Positions 23,501 through 34,941 of a stretch of 64,000 nt of DNA are shown piece after piece (the stretch's first letter is position 1; each line of letters begins with the position of its first letter). The position numbers and the translations under genes were made by a program. The stretch covers positions 120,062,930 through 120,126,929 of the forward strand of contig OX352762.1 in NCBI GenBank assembly GCA_947095585.1, given 5' to 3'. Under the pieces are notes generated by a model. The model ran no database searches. It saw only the letters and a list, made by a program, of their open reading frames with translations, and was not told the DNA's origin. The DNA comes from Nephrocerus scutellatus. Its lineage: Eukaryota; Arthropoda; Insecta; Diptera; Pipunculidae.

Positions 23501-24111
23501 TCATCAGTGTATCTGAGGCTGATTTGGGACTCTGTAATAAGGTTTTTTTACGGGCGAGGTTATTGGCCTCGCACCAACCTTACTTTAAAGCCTGATAATT
23601 TCGCTTTTCCTGTATTGGAGAAAAATTACAAGCGGAACTGGACTCAGTGAAATTTTTTAAATCAACATTCGAACAAAACGAATGCAATTTTATTGCACTC
23701 GGGGTACTTTTTTCCACCGAATGAAAGCCACAATAGTTAATAATAGCGAAGATAACCACTTTTTTAGACGGAATAGGCGTCATCCGGAACGCTATGGTGA
23801 CTGGGTGACCTAGTTAATTAAATTATAACTAATTAATATATTTTGTGACTATGACTATGTATATTAAAACTAAAAAAAAAGCGTCTAAGAGTCGTTGAAA
23901 AGTATTGATAAAAATGGAGGTTGTAGGCTCAACACGACTTTCTTTTACGGACGGGGCTGGAATCTTTCGCATTTAAGAGATTTATCCTATGTGATATACT
24001 TTTTGAGTTATTTGAAAAAACTCGAAAAACTGTCTAAGTTAACTGTCACTTCCAGTTCCACTTCATATTTCCGTCGAAATCATCTGACCCCTCACAAAGT
24101 AAAATGGTTAC
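23501..24111. other. No gene recognised
   Basis: AT-rich spacer. A segment near 23650-23710 ('aacaaaacgaatgcaattt') weakly resembles 30525-30560, which may be an old dispersed repeat. Confidence 0.4.
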
Positions 24112-24116
24112 ATATA

Positions 24117-24359
24117 GGGTCTATTCTTTTATTCAACCCGAGCGAGCAGTGTATGTCAAAAAGTTATACTGTGTTATTTTATTCACCTGGGGTAATTTTA
24201 CTCTATACTCTGTTTTTTTTTTGTGAATATCAGTGTAAGGCAGAGTAAGAGCGAGTAAAGTTACTCAGTGTACACACCGAATACTTTTACGCCGTGCAAT
24301 ATTCGCTCGGTGTACTCCGGGTAACTTTACTCGCTAGGGTTGAATAAAAGAATAGACCC
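24117..24359. mobile_element. 243-bp MITE with terminal inverted repeats and ATATA target duplication
   Basis: Both ends carry 'gggtctattctttt' then 'attcaaccc' and an 'agcgag' extension as inverted repeats. Both are flanked by 'atata' (24112-24116 and 24360-24364), consistent with a target-site duplication. The right half contains a second internal inverted repeat ('gcgagtaaagttac' near 24252 against 'gtaactttactcgc' ending near 24334). No coding capacity. Confidence 0.8.
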
Positions 24360-24402
24360 ATATAGTACGCTGTATGTTTAAATTTTTTGTCGTGTTTTTT
24401 TT

Positions 24403-24628
24403 AAATCTGCCGCTGATTTATTTTTTGGCTGTCAAGTTGTTTGTTTTTTACCTAAAAGCCAATCTACGGTAGATCGGATTTCCCCTCTATCAACTCTATC
24501 AGATCAAAGAGATTTACCCATCTTTTCATTAACTGCAACAACAACCAACATATGCAACAAAACAATGTAAGCAAAAGAATCTCGGCTTCGTTTTATGGAG
24601 AAAAAATCTGAGCTTCAGCGCAGATTTC
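24403..24628 (+). mobile_element. Small TIR element, family X, copy 1
   Basis: The ends read 'aaatctgccgctgattt' and, inverted, 'gaaatctgcgctgaag'. Internal landmarks are 'ctgtcaagttgtttgtttt', 'aatctacggtagatcgg', 'atgcaacaaaacaatgtaag' and 'caaaagaatctcggcttcg'. The same landmarks occur at 29426-29633 (minus) and 31156-31385 (plus). Confidence 0.7.
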
Positions 24629-24639
24629 TAAAAAAAAAA

Positions 24640-25063
24640 AAAAAAACACGAGACATTAGTCTTTCCGTTGTAGTCAACAGAGTTGGTGGCTATTTTTCGA
24701 TTCTATAATAAAATAATCATATATATTAATTTATTGTGTCTTTTAATTAACAAGATATTTATTTAAAGTGGCACGAATGTAAAAACAACTAAGAAAAAAG
24801 AACACACTAAAATTAAAATAAACTACTTTATTTTCAAATTTTATGTTACACATACTAAATTTATCCCTTAAATGGATAAAAGTTTCGTCCTTATTTCTGT
24901 CATTTGGCATTAACAGATAGAAATATTCAAAATATTTAAAAATATTTAAAAACAATTAGGACAACAGAATAAAAAAATGAAAATGAAGTTATGTTATGAA
25001 CGCTTTAACTATTTTCAGTATTTTTATGTTGTTGTTTTTTTTTTTTTTTACAAATAATATAAA
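24640..25063. other. No gene recognised
   Basis: Very AT-rich spacer between a TIR element and a SINE. Confidence 0.5.
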
Positions 25064-25360
25064 GCAGTGACTCAGTGGAAATGCGCAAGGCTACAGATCA
25101 GGAGGTTCGTAGTTTGTATCCCACTAACACTAAAAGTATTTTTGACGGTGTCCCACCTCTCGCGAATGTCTGACAAACGTCCCTAGGCTAAAACTTGTCA
25201 CAGAAAGCTTCTCAATTCGCCGCACGGATCCGGCTTTAAATTGTAGTTCCTTTCCATTTTTGTCCGAAAATATACATGCACAGCAACACAACAAATGGTC
25301 GCCAGAATCCAAGCCTTGGCCCGCAACCGTCTGTCGCTCCAAAAATTATTATTATTTAAT
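25064..25360 (+). repeat. tRNA-derived SINE, family 1, copy 2
   Basis: Diverged copy. The head retains TGACTCAGTGGAAATGCGC and a damaged B box (GGTTCGTAGTTTGTATCCC). The body keeps 'gtcccacctctcgcgaatg', 'tgacaaacgtcc', 'cggatccggctttaaattg' and 'gtctgtcgctcc', and the tail is 'attattattattt'. It lies about 450 bp upstream of tsu. Confidence 0.8.
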
Positions 25361-25809
25361 ATAAAACACAAACTAAAAGTATTATGTTGTACATTTAGCA
25401 CACATTGTTGTTGTAATTCCCAATTCAAATTCAAATAAAATACAACTAACAACAATTGCACTATCTTTTTCCTTCTTTGGAATAAGAAAACCTGCTGTTT
25501 TACTGGTTTTGACATTTGAATTCCTTATTCCTCGGCAAATAAAATACGCCTAATGTTCGCCAATACCAATCTTCTGATGTAAACGTAACTTAAAAAAATT
25601 TTGCTTAGCTAACTTCAAATCATCTCAACCACGAGATATGTTTTGTCAATGTCAAACTGACAGCAGACACTTGTCAACTCTTCAAAATTAATATCAAAAG
25701 CTAAAACCCGCAAAGGAACGCGTCTCCAAGATTTTCTGTGCGCTTTCTTAACATTAAATATATTTGTGTTATCCTTGTAAATAACATAAACAAATAATCA
25801 TTATTTGAA

Positions 25810-26399
25810 ATGGCTGATGTTTTAGATATCGATAATGCTGAAGAATTTGAAGTAGACGATGATGGGGATCGTAAGTTTGTTCTTCTGTTGTAATGCTGTT
25901 TTTGGTGTGCCGATGAAGTCTTGGAGCGAACTCAATTACACATTTTCATTATTTTCCAGAGGGTATTGTACGATTAAAGGAGAAGGCAAAAAAACGCAAG
26001 GGACGCGGTTTTGGCAGCGAAAGTAATTCACGAGAGCCCATCCAGAGCTATGAGCGAGTCCGACACGAAGATGACGATGAACTAGAGCCTGGACCACAAC
26101 GCTCAGTCGAAGGATGGATTTTGTTTGTTACTTCAATTCACGAGGAGGCGCAAGAAGATGACATTCAAGAGAAGTTCAGCGATTACGGAGACATCAAGAA
26201 CATCCACTTGAATTTGGACAGACGTACTGGTTTCTCTAAAGGTTACGCTTTAGTGGAATACGAAACACACAAACAAGCACTAGCCGCCAAAGATGCTCTC
26301 AATGGTCAAGATATTATGGGACAAGTAATTCAAGTGGATTGGTGTTTTGTTAAGGGACCTAAGAGAGTAAAGAAGTCTTCAGATCGTCGCAGACGCTAA
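25810..26399 (+). CDS. tsu: tsunagi, exon junction complex protein Y14 (RBM8A)
   Basis: Two exons, 25810-25870 and 25960-26399, with GT (25871) and AG (ending 25959) borders, give 166 residues, close to the Drosophila length. The start [20 protein letters not shown] matches the conserved acidic N-terminus of Y14. A basic KKRKGRGFG segment follows at 31-39. A single RRM occupies about residues 72-150, with RNP2 ILFVTS (74-79) and RNP1 KGYALVEY (114-121), and the tail is arginine-rich (SDRRRR). In flies Y14 pairs with Mago nashi, and the dimer is part of the exon junction complex that marks spliced mRNA in the nucleus and acts in oskar mRNA localisation and splicing. The gene faces Mys45A tail to tail. 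Confidence 0.97.
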
Positions 26400-26480
26400 G
26401 TGAATAAAACAAATGTTCTTATCATAACAATATTAGTAACTAACTTGACTGCTGTATATGATTGCGAAGTGAATGTACGT

Positions 26481-26486
26481 AATAAA
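26481..26486 (+). promoter_or_regulatory. Poly(A) signal of tsu
   Basis: AATAAA 82 bp after the tsu stop codon; the first canonical signal in a plausible 3' UTR. Confidence 0.6.
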
Positions 26487-26787
26487 CATTCGTATGTTTT
26501 TACTTTTTTTCATTAACACCAAGCATTTATATAAATTCTCACATATTACGCTCTCCTTTCCCGATGTAACTTCATTTAACGTAAACTAAATAAAATATTG
26601 GAAAGGTAATTGTTGGTTTTTGTAGTTGATAGGATGCCCCGACACTGCTGGAATTAAACTTGAGAGCAGAAGTTTATCACTTTCTGGAGGTATCGTTGTA
26701 AGAATCATCAATGTGATGAATATACTGAAGAGCTACAAACTGAATCGTGATTTGTGTGCGGTACTGCTCGAGAACCAATTATATTTT

Positions 26788-26793
26788 TTTATT
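26788..26793 (-). promoter_or_regulatory. Poly(A) signal of Mys45A
   Basis: AATAAA on the minus strand 35 bp after the Mys45A stop codon. Confidence 0.55.
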
Positions 26794-26827
26794 ATGTATT
26801 GTATAACAAATAAAAGTACATACAAAG

Positions 26828-29229
26828 CTACTTCATTTTTCTCTGCTTAAGCAAATGGTTTCGCATTGCTCTTTGCTTATCCTTGAAACTTTTCTTTACC
26901 TTTGATCTAGCCTTGTGTCGCATCATCAAAAAGTTCTTACCTTTACGCTTTTCACGATTTGTCTTCGAACAGTTCTCATTTTGGCGTCCATCTTTGTAGC
27001 CGAATTTTTCACGATCTTGTCTTCCAGCTTTTACTGTTTCCAGACGTGATTCCTTGTCGTGCTTTCTCTTCTTGTAAATCATTTCGATGCTGTCGAGTTT
27101 AACGAATTCGGTTCTGTCCTTCTCAAGTGGGCGCTTACGGCTGTTGGTGACGGCCTTCTTAATGTTTGCCGCATTAATTCGTTTGAAATCTTCGTCAGTG
27201 AAGATGCGTGTGAGTGCGAGTTCTTGAGCTGCCTGCTTTTCGTTAAGTATGCGAACATTTTCTGGGAGATCAGATGCAGTCTGTTTTCTGTTTTCTTTCT
27301 TACCAGCCTTTGCAGATTTTTTCACAGTTACTGCTCTTTTTGGATTGGCATTATACACTTCTCCATTATCTTCAACATCGTCTTGCTCTTCTTCTTCACA
27401 TTCTTCATCATCATCACTATCCTCACCGGTGTCGTAATCCTCTTCATCATCATCATCGCCGTCATCATCATCATCGTCCTCATCATTACTGGCCTCGTCT
27501 TCATTTTCACTCTGCGAGACATTAACCCACTCACCATCATTTGATTCGGATTCCGATTCATCATCGCCAATATCAATTGATTTGGCATTGTTTAGCAGCA
27601 CTTCGGCGCCAGGTATAGATTCGTGAACTTGAACTTCTCCATATGATTTAACTTTGTGTTCAGCTTGTGCTTCGGTCTGTCTACCGCGATCTTTTTTGTG
27701 CAACAAAGCTGGCAACTGATGCCGGTACAACATAATCAGCGAACGAGCTGCCATCATGACCGATTTATCTCTGTACTTCTTGTACATAGCAAGATCTCGC
27801 AGAAGGTCTTCACCCATCGCAAGTGGACAGCGAGTGCATATCTCACGCACAGCATTTAAACCAATTGCCATCACATCACTCGAATTTCGTTCTGTTATGA
27901 AATTGTTTGCAATCGTCTTAAGGATTGGTTCAACAACATCTCCAGGTACCAGCTCATGTGATGCTTGGGCAGCAAACTGAAGAATTCGCGTCACTTGACG
28001 TTGATGTGGCTGCATAAAACGTGTAATGTACGGATAGAAACCGAACAAAAATAAATCGTGAATGCCAATCAATCGCGAAATCACGTCCAAGTGCATCAGT
28101 TTTACTTCGAAGCGTTCATTGCCCGATTGCAATTGCTTGAAAAGGTCTTCGGCCATTCCTTGCGGATTATGAATCAAATGAATTCCTGAGAAATTGAAAA
28201 CTTCTGCATTCCTTTTCTTTTTAGATGCTTTGACTGCTTGCTTTTTGACCTGTTGCAGTTGCTTTTGGCGTTTCTTTGTTTTTTTATTTACGCGATTTTG
28301 CATAATAGCACCCTTCAGATCGATATCATCTTCACTGTCGGATTCATCGGAGCCTTTGTCATCATCATCATGGCCTAGAAAGAACTTGAGTGAAGCTACC
28401 AAAACCTATAGGTGAGCATTACATTTATACTGTAGCTTATAATGTGAAAAGTTAAATGATTCTGCTCTACCTTTGTGATCTTGGAAAAGCACCCAACTGT
28501 GGCGATAGCATTCACAGTTTTCCCATCGTTCCAGATGTTTTTCTTAAATAACTCAATCATGATGTCAACGGACATTTTAGCCACTTTTGGATTTGAGTCT
28601 TTCAACGTGGTATACATGAAATTTTGTAGACCCTGTGGAAAAAAAAACAAGCCATTGGTTCAGTATGACTTTAAAACCGAACGCATTTGGCAATTACCGA
28701 ATTTAATTTCATGTCTTTATGTTTTGCATTAATGTTTTTAATATCCGTGATGATGTGCTTCTGAAGAAAAGTACGCAATTGCTTATCCTGGCAGCGAAGT
28801 AACTCGAAGAATAATTCTATTAGCTTCTGTGCCGGAAGAAGATTCTTATTACGCAGCAAAATCAAAGCTTTGATAAAGCCGATACGCATTCTCTGGTCTA
28901 GGGAGGTCGCGTGCTTCTTTAGCAAATCTACCAAATGTTGTGGAAATTCCATACACTCATTGGGATAGCAATGCGCCACCTGAAAACCAGCTGTTTAAGC
29001 ATTCATCCTACTCTTTCCACCATCATCATCTACTTACCTGTGCAATAAACATAACCAAATCATCAAGAGATTTATTCTCATAGCTGGGATTAAGCTCAAA
29101 TACTGACAAAGTGCAGAGGAAATGCTGGTATTGCTGATGGAAGTCATCTTTGTAGGATTCCGGGTCACGTTTAATAAGGTTCTGCAATTGTGGCAAATTG
29201 TCCGGTAACTGGTTGTTGTGACGAACCAT
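26828..29229 (-). CDS. Mys45A: SDA1 homologue, 60S ribosome biogenesis and export factor
   Basis: Four exons on the minus strand, 29229-29038, 28979-28698, 28632-28471 and 28405-26828, all in phase 0 with GT/AG borders, encode 737 residues. The product begins [20 protein letters not shown], the signature start of SDA1 proteins. Helical, ARM-like segments follow through about residue 460. There are two acidic runs, near 224-241 and a long Asp/Glu stretch near 493-560. The basic tail with [20 protein letters not shown] (about 700-719) is the conserved SDA1 end and probably carries nuclear localisation signals. In yeast Sda1 acts in pre-60S maturation and export; the fly homologue is Mys45A. Length is close to family size. 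The GAT/GAC-rich acidic run creates long spurious frames on the opposite strand. Confidence 0.95.
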
Positions 29230-29425
29230 TTTCGCTGTAGCTCTTCTCTACCTTAAATGGTTCAAGAAATTTGCTGTATTATTATTTTATTTATTTTTCA
29301 CATTTCCTAGTTAGCAATAAAATTTCTCCACGCGAGCACGTTGCTTGTTACTTGACGTTTGTTTCTGAAGTTTGCCGTGCTGCCGTGCTTTAAATGCAGT
29401 TAAGCTGTTTTTTTTTTTTTTTTGA

Positions 29426-29633
29426 AAATCTTCGCTCGAGCATAGATATTTTTTCAGCAAATCGATTACGAAAAGCGAAAATCTCTTTTTTACATTTTTT
29501 TGTTGCATGTGTTGTTGTTGTAGTTAGTGAAAAAAGGGGTAAATGCCCCAATATTAACAGATCTCGTAAAGGGAAGTTTGGATCTACCGTAGATTGGTTT
29601 TTAAAATAAAAAAATCAATCTGCGCCAGATTTT
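29426..29633 (-). mobile_element. Small TIR element, family X, copy 2
   Basis: Inverted copy of the element at 24403. Visible landmarks are 'atctaccgtagattgg' (29582-29597), 'ttttttgttgcatgtgttg' and the end 'aatctgcgccagatttt'. It lies about 200 bp upstream of the Mys45A start, so it may sit in or near its promoter. Confidence 0.65.
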
Positions 29634-29639
29634 GAACGA

Positions 29640-31030
29640 AGGTAGAAAAAAAGGACATTAGTTTACATTGGATGGAGCAATCCAAAAAAACAAAGCAATG
29701 GAATACAGTGGAATGGAACGTCGTAGCAAGGCTTGTAGGTTGTAGTCTTCAAAATCCATGTCTTAAAGCATTGATTGTAGTTACGTCTATAGATTCGGAA
29801 AATGAGAAAAAAACGCATATCTGAATTTTGACAGTGAAATAATTTCTCCGATAACTCTTACATAAAAAAACAAAACCTTTTTGAGCTATTAAAGAGAAGA
29901 GACTGTTCGATTGGTATTCTTCATTAAATATAAATGTCAAAAATCAAAAAGGAAAAAAAACTCATTTTAAGTAACTACACGTGCATAATATCTCTTCAGT
30001 TAATTTATCTGCGCAATTTTTAACTGATGTTATGAGTTGTCAATCAAACAGTCTCTTCAATTCTATGGCTGCGGACAAGAACTCAGCAGCTGCGCAGCTT
30101 GTGCTGCACAAAATCACCGACCAGTATGCTAGTAGAAAAATGACATTTGTTGTTTTGCATCCAATTTAAACTGCGCAGTCAATTTTTTTTATTACATTTT
30201 TATCGGATACGCTGCGCTGCTTTGGCTGCAAAACTGAATTATTGACCAACATGCTGAATAAACTGTGCAACGGCTGAATTTTTGACCACAGCCTATTATT
30301 ACTTCAGACATTGTTACTAATGTGGCTTTCGATTGATTGTTCCCCTCTTTTGCCAAGTGAACTCGTTTTTAAGCGTCAAACGAACAAAACAAATGTATGT
30401 GTTTGTATTTGTGGTTGTAAAAAGGTAGCACAAGATATAGTTTTTTGTTGGTGGGTATAGATATAGGGGTGTGCTCGACCAAAAAAACTCGATTTTACCC
30501 CGGATCTGCACTCAGAGTAATTTTTTTAATCAAATGAACAAAACGAGTGCTATTTTGTGACTTACCTTGCAATATTAAGTCTGTTCACGTACTCAAAGTG
30601 TAGCAATAATATTTCTAATTTTTACCGCTTTTTACTCAAAAGCTTTCCCGTACTCAAAAATGTGGCAAAAGAAAGAAAAAAAAATAGAGAGTAAGTTAAT
30701 TTCCCCTCCTTGCGAATTTTGCCGATTTTTACTTACAAAATGTATGTGTGTAACAAATGAACATTCTGTCAAAAACGAAATTATTGACAATTATTCGTTT
30801 TTTTCCTACACTTTCTTAAACAAAGTGCATTAATTTTGGCGAAAAACGAAATAAAAATTCACTTGCACGTTTTGTATGTGCATTTGTGTCGAAATGGTCG
30901 CACAAATTCCACGATAACGATTAGAAAGATAGTAAATTTTTTATTTTAAAATTGTAACAAAAGCAAACAAATTGAGAGCAATTTTGTTAAATTTACGTTA
31001 TTCGTTTTAAAGGGGAAACGAACAACTTGA
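29640..31030. other. No gene recognised
   Basis: AT-rich intergenic DNA without a supported coding region. The 29981-30169 frame has no recognisable domain. Confidence 0.45.
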
Positions 31031-31037
31031 TAGCCAA

Positions 31038-31060
31038 AAAAACTATGCGGCATAGTTTTT
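31038..31060. other. Perfect 10-bp palindromic hairpin
   Basis: AAAAACTATG and CATAGTTTTT flank a CGG loop. It is isolated, about 100 bp before a TIR element. Confidence 0.6.
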
Positions 31061-31155
31061 CCAAAAAAAAACACAGTAGTGTAGTTTTTTTTGAAATTTT
31101 TTTATCAAAAGATAAGATATGTTATCTACTTATAACTAATGTCGTTTTTTTCCGT

Positions 31156-31385
31156 AAAACTCTGCCCCAGATTTTTTTTGACTGTCAAGTTGTTTGTTTC
31201 CCCTTCAACACGACTCTACCGTAAAGCGAAAACAGATCTGTATTTTTTGGGAGCTTTATCCCTCTCTATACTAGCACAACAATAACACATGCAACAAAAA
31301 AATGTAAACAAAAGATTTTCGCCTTTCGTGTTTGATTTCCTTTTTGAAAAATTCTGCGATCGAGCGCGCTCTGGGGTAGAGTTTT
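31156..31385 (+). mobile_element. Small TIR element, family X, copy 3
   Basis: Terminal inverted repeats AAAACTCTGCCCCAGA and TCTGGGGTAGAGTTTT (one mismatch) enclose 230 bp. The interior shares 'ctgtcaagttgtttgttt', 'ctctaccgtaaagcg', 'catgcaacaaaaaaatgta' and 'caaaagattttcgcctttcg' with the copies at 24403 and 29426. Non-coding. Confidence 0.75.
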
Positions 31386-31875
31386 TAGGAGAAAAAAATT
31401 AATATAACCTAGATGTGACTGCTGAATTTTGGCGAAAGGGATTTTGACAGTTTCTAGTTTCTAGCATGCCAACAATTTTGTGGTTCTATGTGTTCTGGGT
31501 ACTTTTTTGTGCTTTTTCTGAGAAATTTTATATCTATTTTCTCTTTTGTTAATATTTACCACAAAAAGAACGGGGATTTTGGATTATGTGCATGTTTCTC
31601 AAAATGTAAAATATTTGTTAAATCAATCCATCGAACATGCTTTTTAACGATGGACGACAGCTAATGAACGTACAGGGTAATGACGTTCAAAAGTGAAATA
31701 TGACGTTCATCTTGACATTTTGAAATTTTGTTGTTTTTATGACAGCTGCATTTTTCTTTACATTTACAACAAACGCAAAATTGAATTGCGGCTTAATATT
31801 GGTGCGGTTTCGTTTTCTGATATTTTGAATAATTAGTAAAATTTCTTATTAATTTTCGAACTGTAGGCTTCAACT

Positions 31876-32777
31876 ATGCTGCTCCGGAAGAACTTTCTCC
31901 CCCATACCGTATCTGATATAGGATGTTTCCTTCTTATGGCGACATTTATTCCGATTACTTTTGTTTTCGAGCTAACTATTGTCGTGCCAGTGTTTCATGA
32001 GCCCGGAGGAATACTTTTCACAATCACTTGTGCTGCTGGATTATTTATTGTTTTTAACATTAAGGGCAATATGCTTGCCTGCATGCTGGTGGATACAAGC
32101 ATTAAAAGTAGGTTGCATGTGTAGAGCGATACTTAAAATACTTACATGTCTTTTTGCCTATAGAGGAAATCCTGAAACCACCAACTGATGCTGTGGGCAG
32201 AAAAGCTTGGCGACTTTGTTCCATATGCGAAACAATCGCTCCACCGCGATCATGGCATTGCAACATTTGTAAGGCATGCATTTTGAAGCGTGACCATCAT
32301 TGCTTGTTCACGGGATGCTGTGTGGGTCACAAGAATCACCGGTATTTTTTGATGTTTATGGTGTATGTGTTCATCGGATCGGCATACTCCACCGTTTACA
32401 ATTCGATATTTTTTTGGTGGCTAAATTCTGAGATATTTGCTAATTGGATGACTTGTATCAAAATGGTGTTTCCAATGTTGATGTTCACGCTTGACACCTC
32501 TTGGAATAATTTGTATTTGCTTATCTACGAGCTGAACATTGTCGCGTTGGCTTACTCGCTTGTATTGATAATTTTTCATGGTAGGATTATTCTGCGAGGC
32601 GGTGTCATTCACGAGCGCAGATCGCACAAATATGATCTTGGATGGAAGAGGAATTTAGAGATGATTCTTGGGCGGCGAATGCATTTGGTGTGGCTGTCTC
32701 CGTTCCTAAGAAGCGAATTGCCACACGATGGAATACATTGGGAGAGTGTCCTGCAGGAGTCAACAAAATACAGTTGA
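31876..32777 (+). CDS. DHHC palmitoyltransferase (S-acyltransferase), ZDHHC24-like fly family
   Basis: Two exons, 31876-32107 and 32164-32777, with GT/AG borders and the split codon AAG (Lys78), encode 281 residues. Transmembrane segments are predicted near 13-33, 43-62, 137-157, 175-190 and 200-217. Between the second and third lies the cysteine-rich DHHC domain: C96, C99, H109, C110, C113, C116, H122-H123, C124 and C130. D121-H-H-C124 is the catalytic motif that takes palmitate from acyl-CoA and passes it to protein cysteines. The C-terminus RMHLVWLSPFLRSELPHDG is typical of a small group of testis-biased Drosophila DHHC proteins (CG4956, CG13029, CG17197 and relatives, from memory). Which of these is the orthologue cannot be decided here. 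It lies tail to tail with mRpS39. Confidence 0.92.
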
Positions 32778-32863
32778 AGAGGCTGTATAGTCATTCCATA
32801 CCAAACACTACAACAACCGACCTAGTCAAATTTTTGTTTTTATTCAAATAGCACTCAATTATG

Positions 32864-32869
32864 AATAAA
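32864..32869 (+). promoter_or_regulatory. Poly(A) signal of the DHHC gene
   Basis: AATAAA 87 bp after the stop codon. It lies only 45 bp short of the end of the convergent mRpS39 coding region. Confidence 0.6.
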
Positions 32870-32885
32870 TCAAGATATCTTTTTT

Positions 32886-32891
32886 TTTATT
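32886..32891 (-). promoter_or_regulatory. Poly(A) signal of mRpS39
   Basis: AATAAA on the minus strand, 23 bp after the mRpS39 stop. Confidence 0.55.
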
Positions 32892-32913
32892 TTTAAAACT
32901 GTTACTACTACTA

Positions 32914-34941
32914 CTACTGCTCCCCAAGGAAGCTATCTCCGACAAGGCTCTTCACTTTCGACAGATGTCCCTCGTTGAGGGTAAATCCTTTGTTTATTTT
33001 CTTCGCCAGCGATATACTTTCCATGTTATTTTCGACGCAATACTGTAGACAAGCGATAGCTTGGGTTGGTGCTTTGTTATTGATGCAAGCGTCGACAAAT
33101 TCCTGCATACAAATCTCTGATGGAGTGCCGGGAATGCGATGTTGGTTGCGGTCAATGTTTGTAAAAACTTCGCAAGCCTTCTCAAAGTTTTCGCCGCGTA
33201 CAAGTAGCATAAGGATGTCTCCAATCATTTGCCCAGTAAATGCCAGCTTCTTCGGCTTAAACTCGTTTTGATCTTCGACTTTATTGTAAATATCCAAAGC
33301 TACTTTGGCAAAATGTTCCTCCAAACCTTGATGGGCAGCTATGTGCTCGGCTCGGGGGCGATTATTGATCATAATGCTTAGAGTTCGAGTTAGCAGACTT
33401 TCGCGATTTGTGTGATCGAACACTACCATGTCAGACCACATGCGTGGAATCAATTCTATAGCGGCATTTATTTCGACAGCCTTAAGAATTTCCTCCATAA
33501 TTCCTGGCTCAGGAATATACACATTGGGAACCAACAAATCATAGGTTTGCATAAATTCCTCAATCGGTTCTGTTTGACAGAGAAGGGCAAAGTAGTGACG
33601 ATAGTAGATGGACTCTTTGTATGAATCGCCAATGAGATCGTAGTTATTACCCGTATGCAAGAGGGCGTCCACTTTCTTGGCTAGCGATTTGTCGTGTAAG
33701 TGGTTTCGACATACATCCATGGCTGTCACAAAGAAATACGTATCCTTGGAATCAACAATTTTGAAACTACGTCCTTCTAATTCACGCAATACATCGACAA
33801 TAACGTGTGAGGCAGGACCTCGTTCGCGGCAAAAGATAATCAGAATATAGTAGTAAGTACCTAGACTGGGTTCGATGCCGAGGTTCTTGAACTCACTGAG
33901 AACTTTTAACGTCGATCCACGAGCCAATTTATAGTTGCCCAACGTGCTGATGACTCCGAGCAGAGCATTTAATGTGCCCAGGTCAGGTTTCAGTTGTCGT
34001 TGGTTCATTTGCTGTAGGAGATCTTGGCATAACGCCCATCGTAAATCGGCAGTTTCCTTAAGAAAATTCGAAATTGCGATGACAGAGTTAAATGTTTTCG
34101 TATCAAGTTCAAATTGTTTCTCTGTAGCCTCCAGGAGAAGCGCATATGCGCGCTCTACCTGAAAGTACTTTGCCATACCACGAATAAGCGCGGCATAAGT
34201 GGCTGGAGTTTTCGGTTCTATTTCGGCAAAGAGTTGTTCTGCCAAATCGCCATCTTTCCAAGTTTTTCGTTGACGGTCACGGACCGCAGCACTTTGATTG
34301 AACCAACGTTCCTCGATCAGTTCCTCTGGTAGGGGTTCTTCGTTGTTGTAATAGCACACCAACTCGAGTAAGCTTTGCCTCAGCTCATTGCTGATCGTCA
34401 TGCCCTTCTTTTTCATCAGATTGTAAACGAAAACGGCATCCTTTATTTCCGTTTGTTTAATTAATTGCACCATGTTGGACTCCTCAACTTCCGATTCCTC
34501 GGTGAAAACCATTTTCGGAGCAAAATCCTTGATAGGAGGCTGCGCTTCGCAGTGCTAAATAAACAATTAATTGCGTTTGTGTATTTAACAGAGAAATCAA
34601 TACTGTCACCATCTTACCTGGAACAAATCTCTATGCTGCTCCTTTACCCATTTGGCGGCCTTACGTCCAGACTCCTGGGCCATAGCAAATGTACGCTTTG
34701 CTACATTTGAGGTGGGTATCAAATACGGATCGTCATGATACTTGTAGTGTGCTGCAGTTTGGTCTGCGCCAACAGTATTCGACAAAGCATAGAGAATATC
34801 TGTGGGAGATCGTTGAATCCTATAAGGAATAACAATTCCTTCCTTGGTTGTGGTGCTGTAGTTGACATAATTTTTGCTCGATAGAGCAATAAGCCTTGGC
34901 GCTGTTTGGTTTATCTGATGAACACGACGCACAAGAAACAT
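32914..34941 (-). CDS. mRpS39: Mitochondrial small ribosomal subunit protein mS39 (PTCD3), PPR protein
   Basis: Two minus-strand exons, 34941-34618 and 34554-32914, with phase-0 GT/AG borders, encode 654 residues. I chose the ATG at 34941 (MFLVRRVHQINQ); the frame is open two codons further up but without an ATG. The N-terminus is rich in Arg, Ser and Thr and lacks acidic residues, as expected of a mitochondrial targeting sequence. The body is helical with pentatricopeptide-like units, for example TFNSVIAISNFLKETADLRW (about 250), LKPDLGTLNALLGVISTLGN (about 290) and IEPSLGTYYYILIIFCRERG (about 325). PTCD3/mS39 binds mRNA at the entry side of the mitochondrial small subunit and is needed for mitochondrial translation. 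Length fits the family. Confidence 0.9.

Noticed and set aside
26626..26850. 74-codon frame between tsu and Mys45A
   Set aside because: It lies in the convergent 3' region, has no domain and overlaps the Mys45A terminator region.
27059..27544. 161-codon plus-strand frame with strongly hydrophobic repeats
   Set aside because: It is the antisense of the Asp/Glu-rich part of Mys45A exon 4; GAT repeats read backwards give Ile/Val/Leu/Phe runs.
32642..32851. Alternative C-terminus of the DHHC protein in another frame
   Set aside because: The main frame gives the conserved HLVWLSPFLRSELP ending and a stop at 32777; the other frame has no family match.
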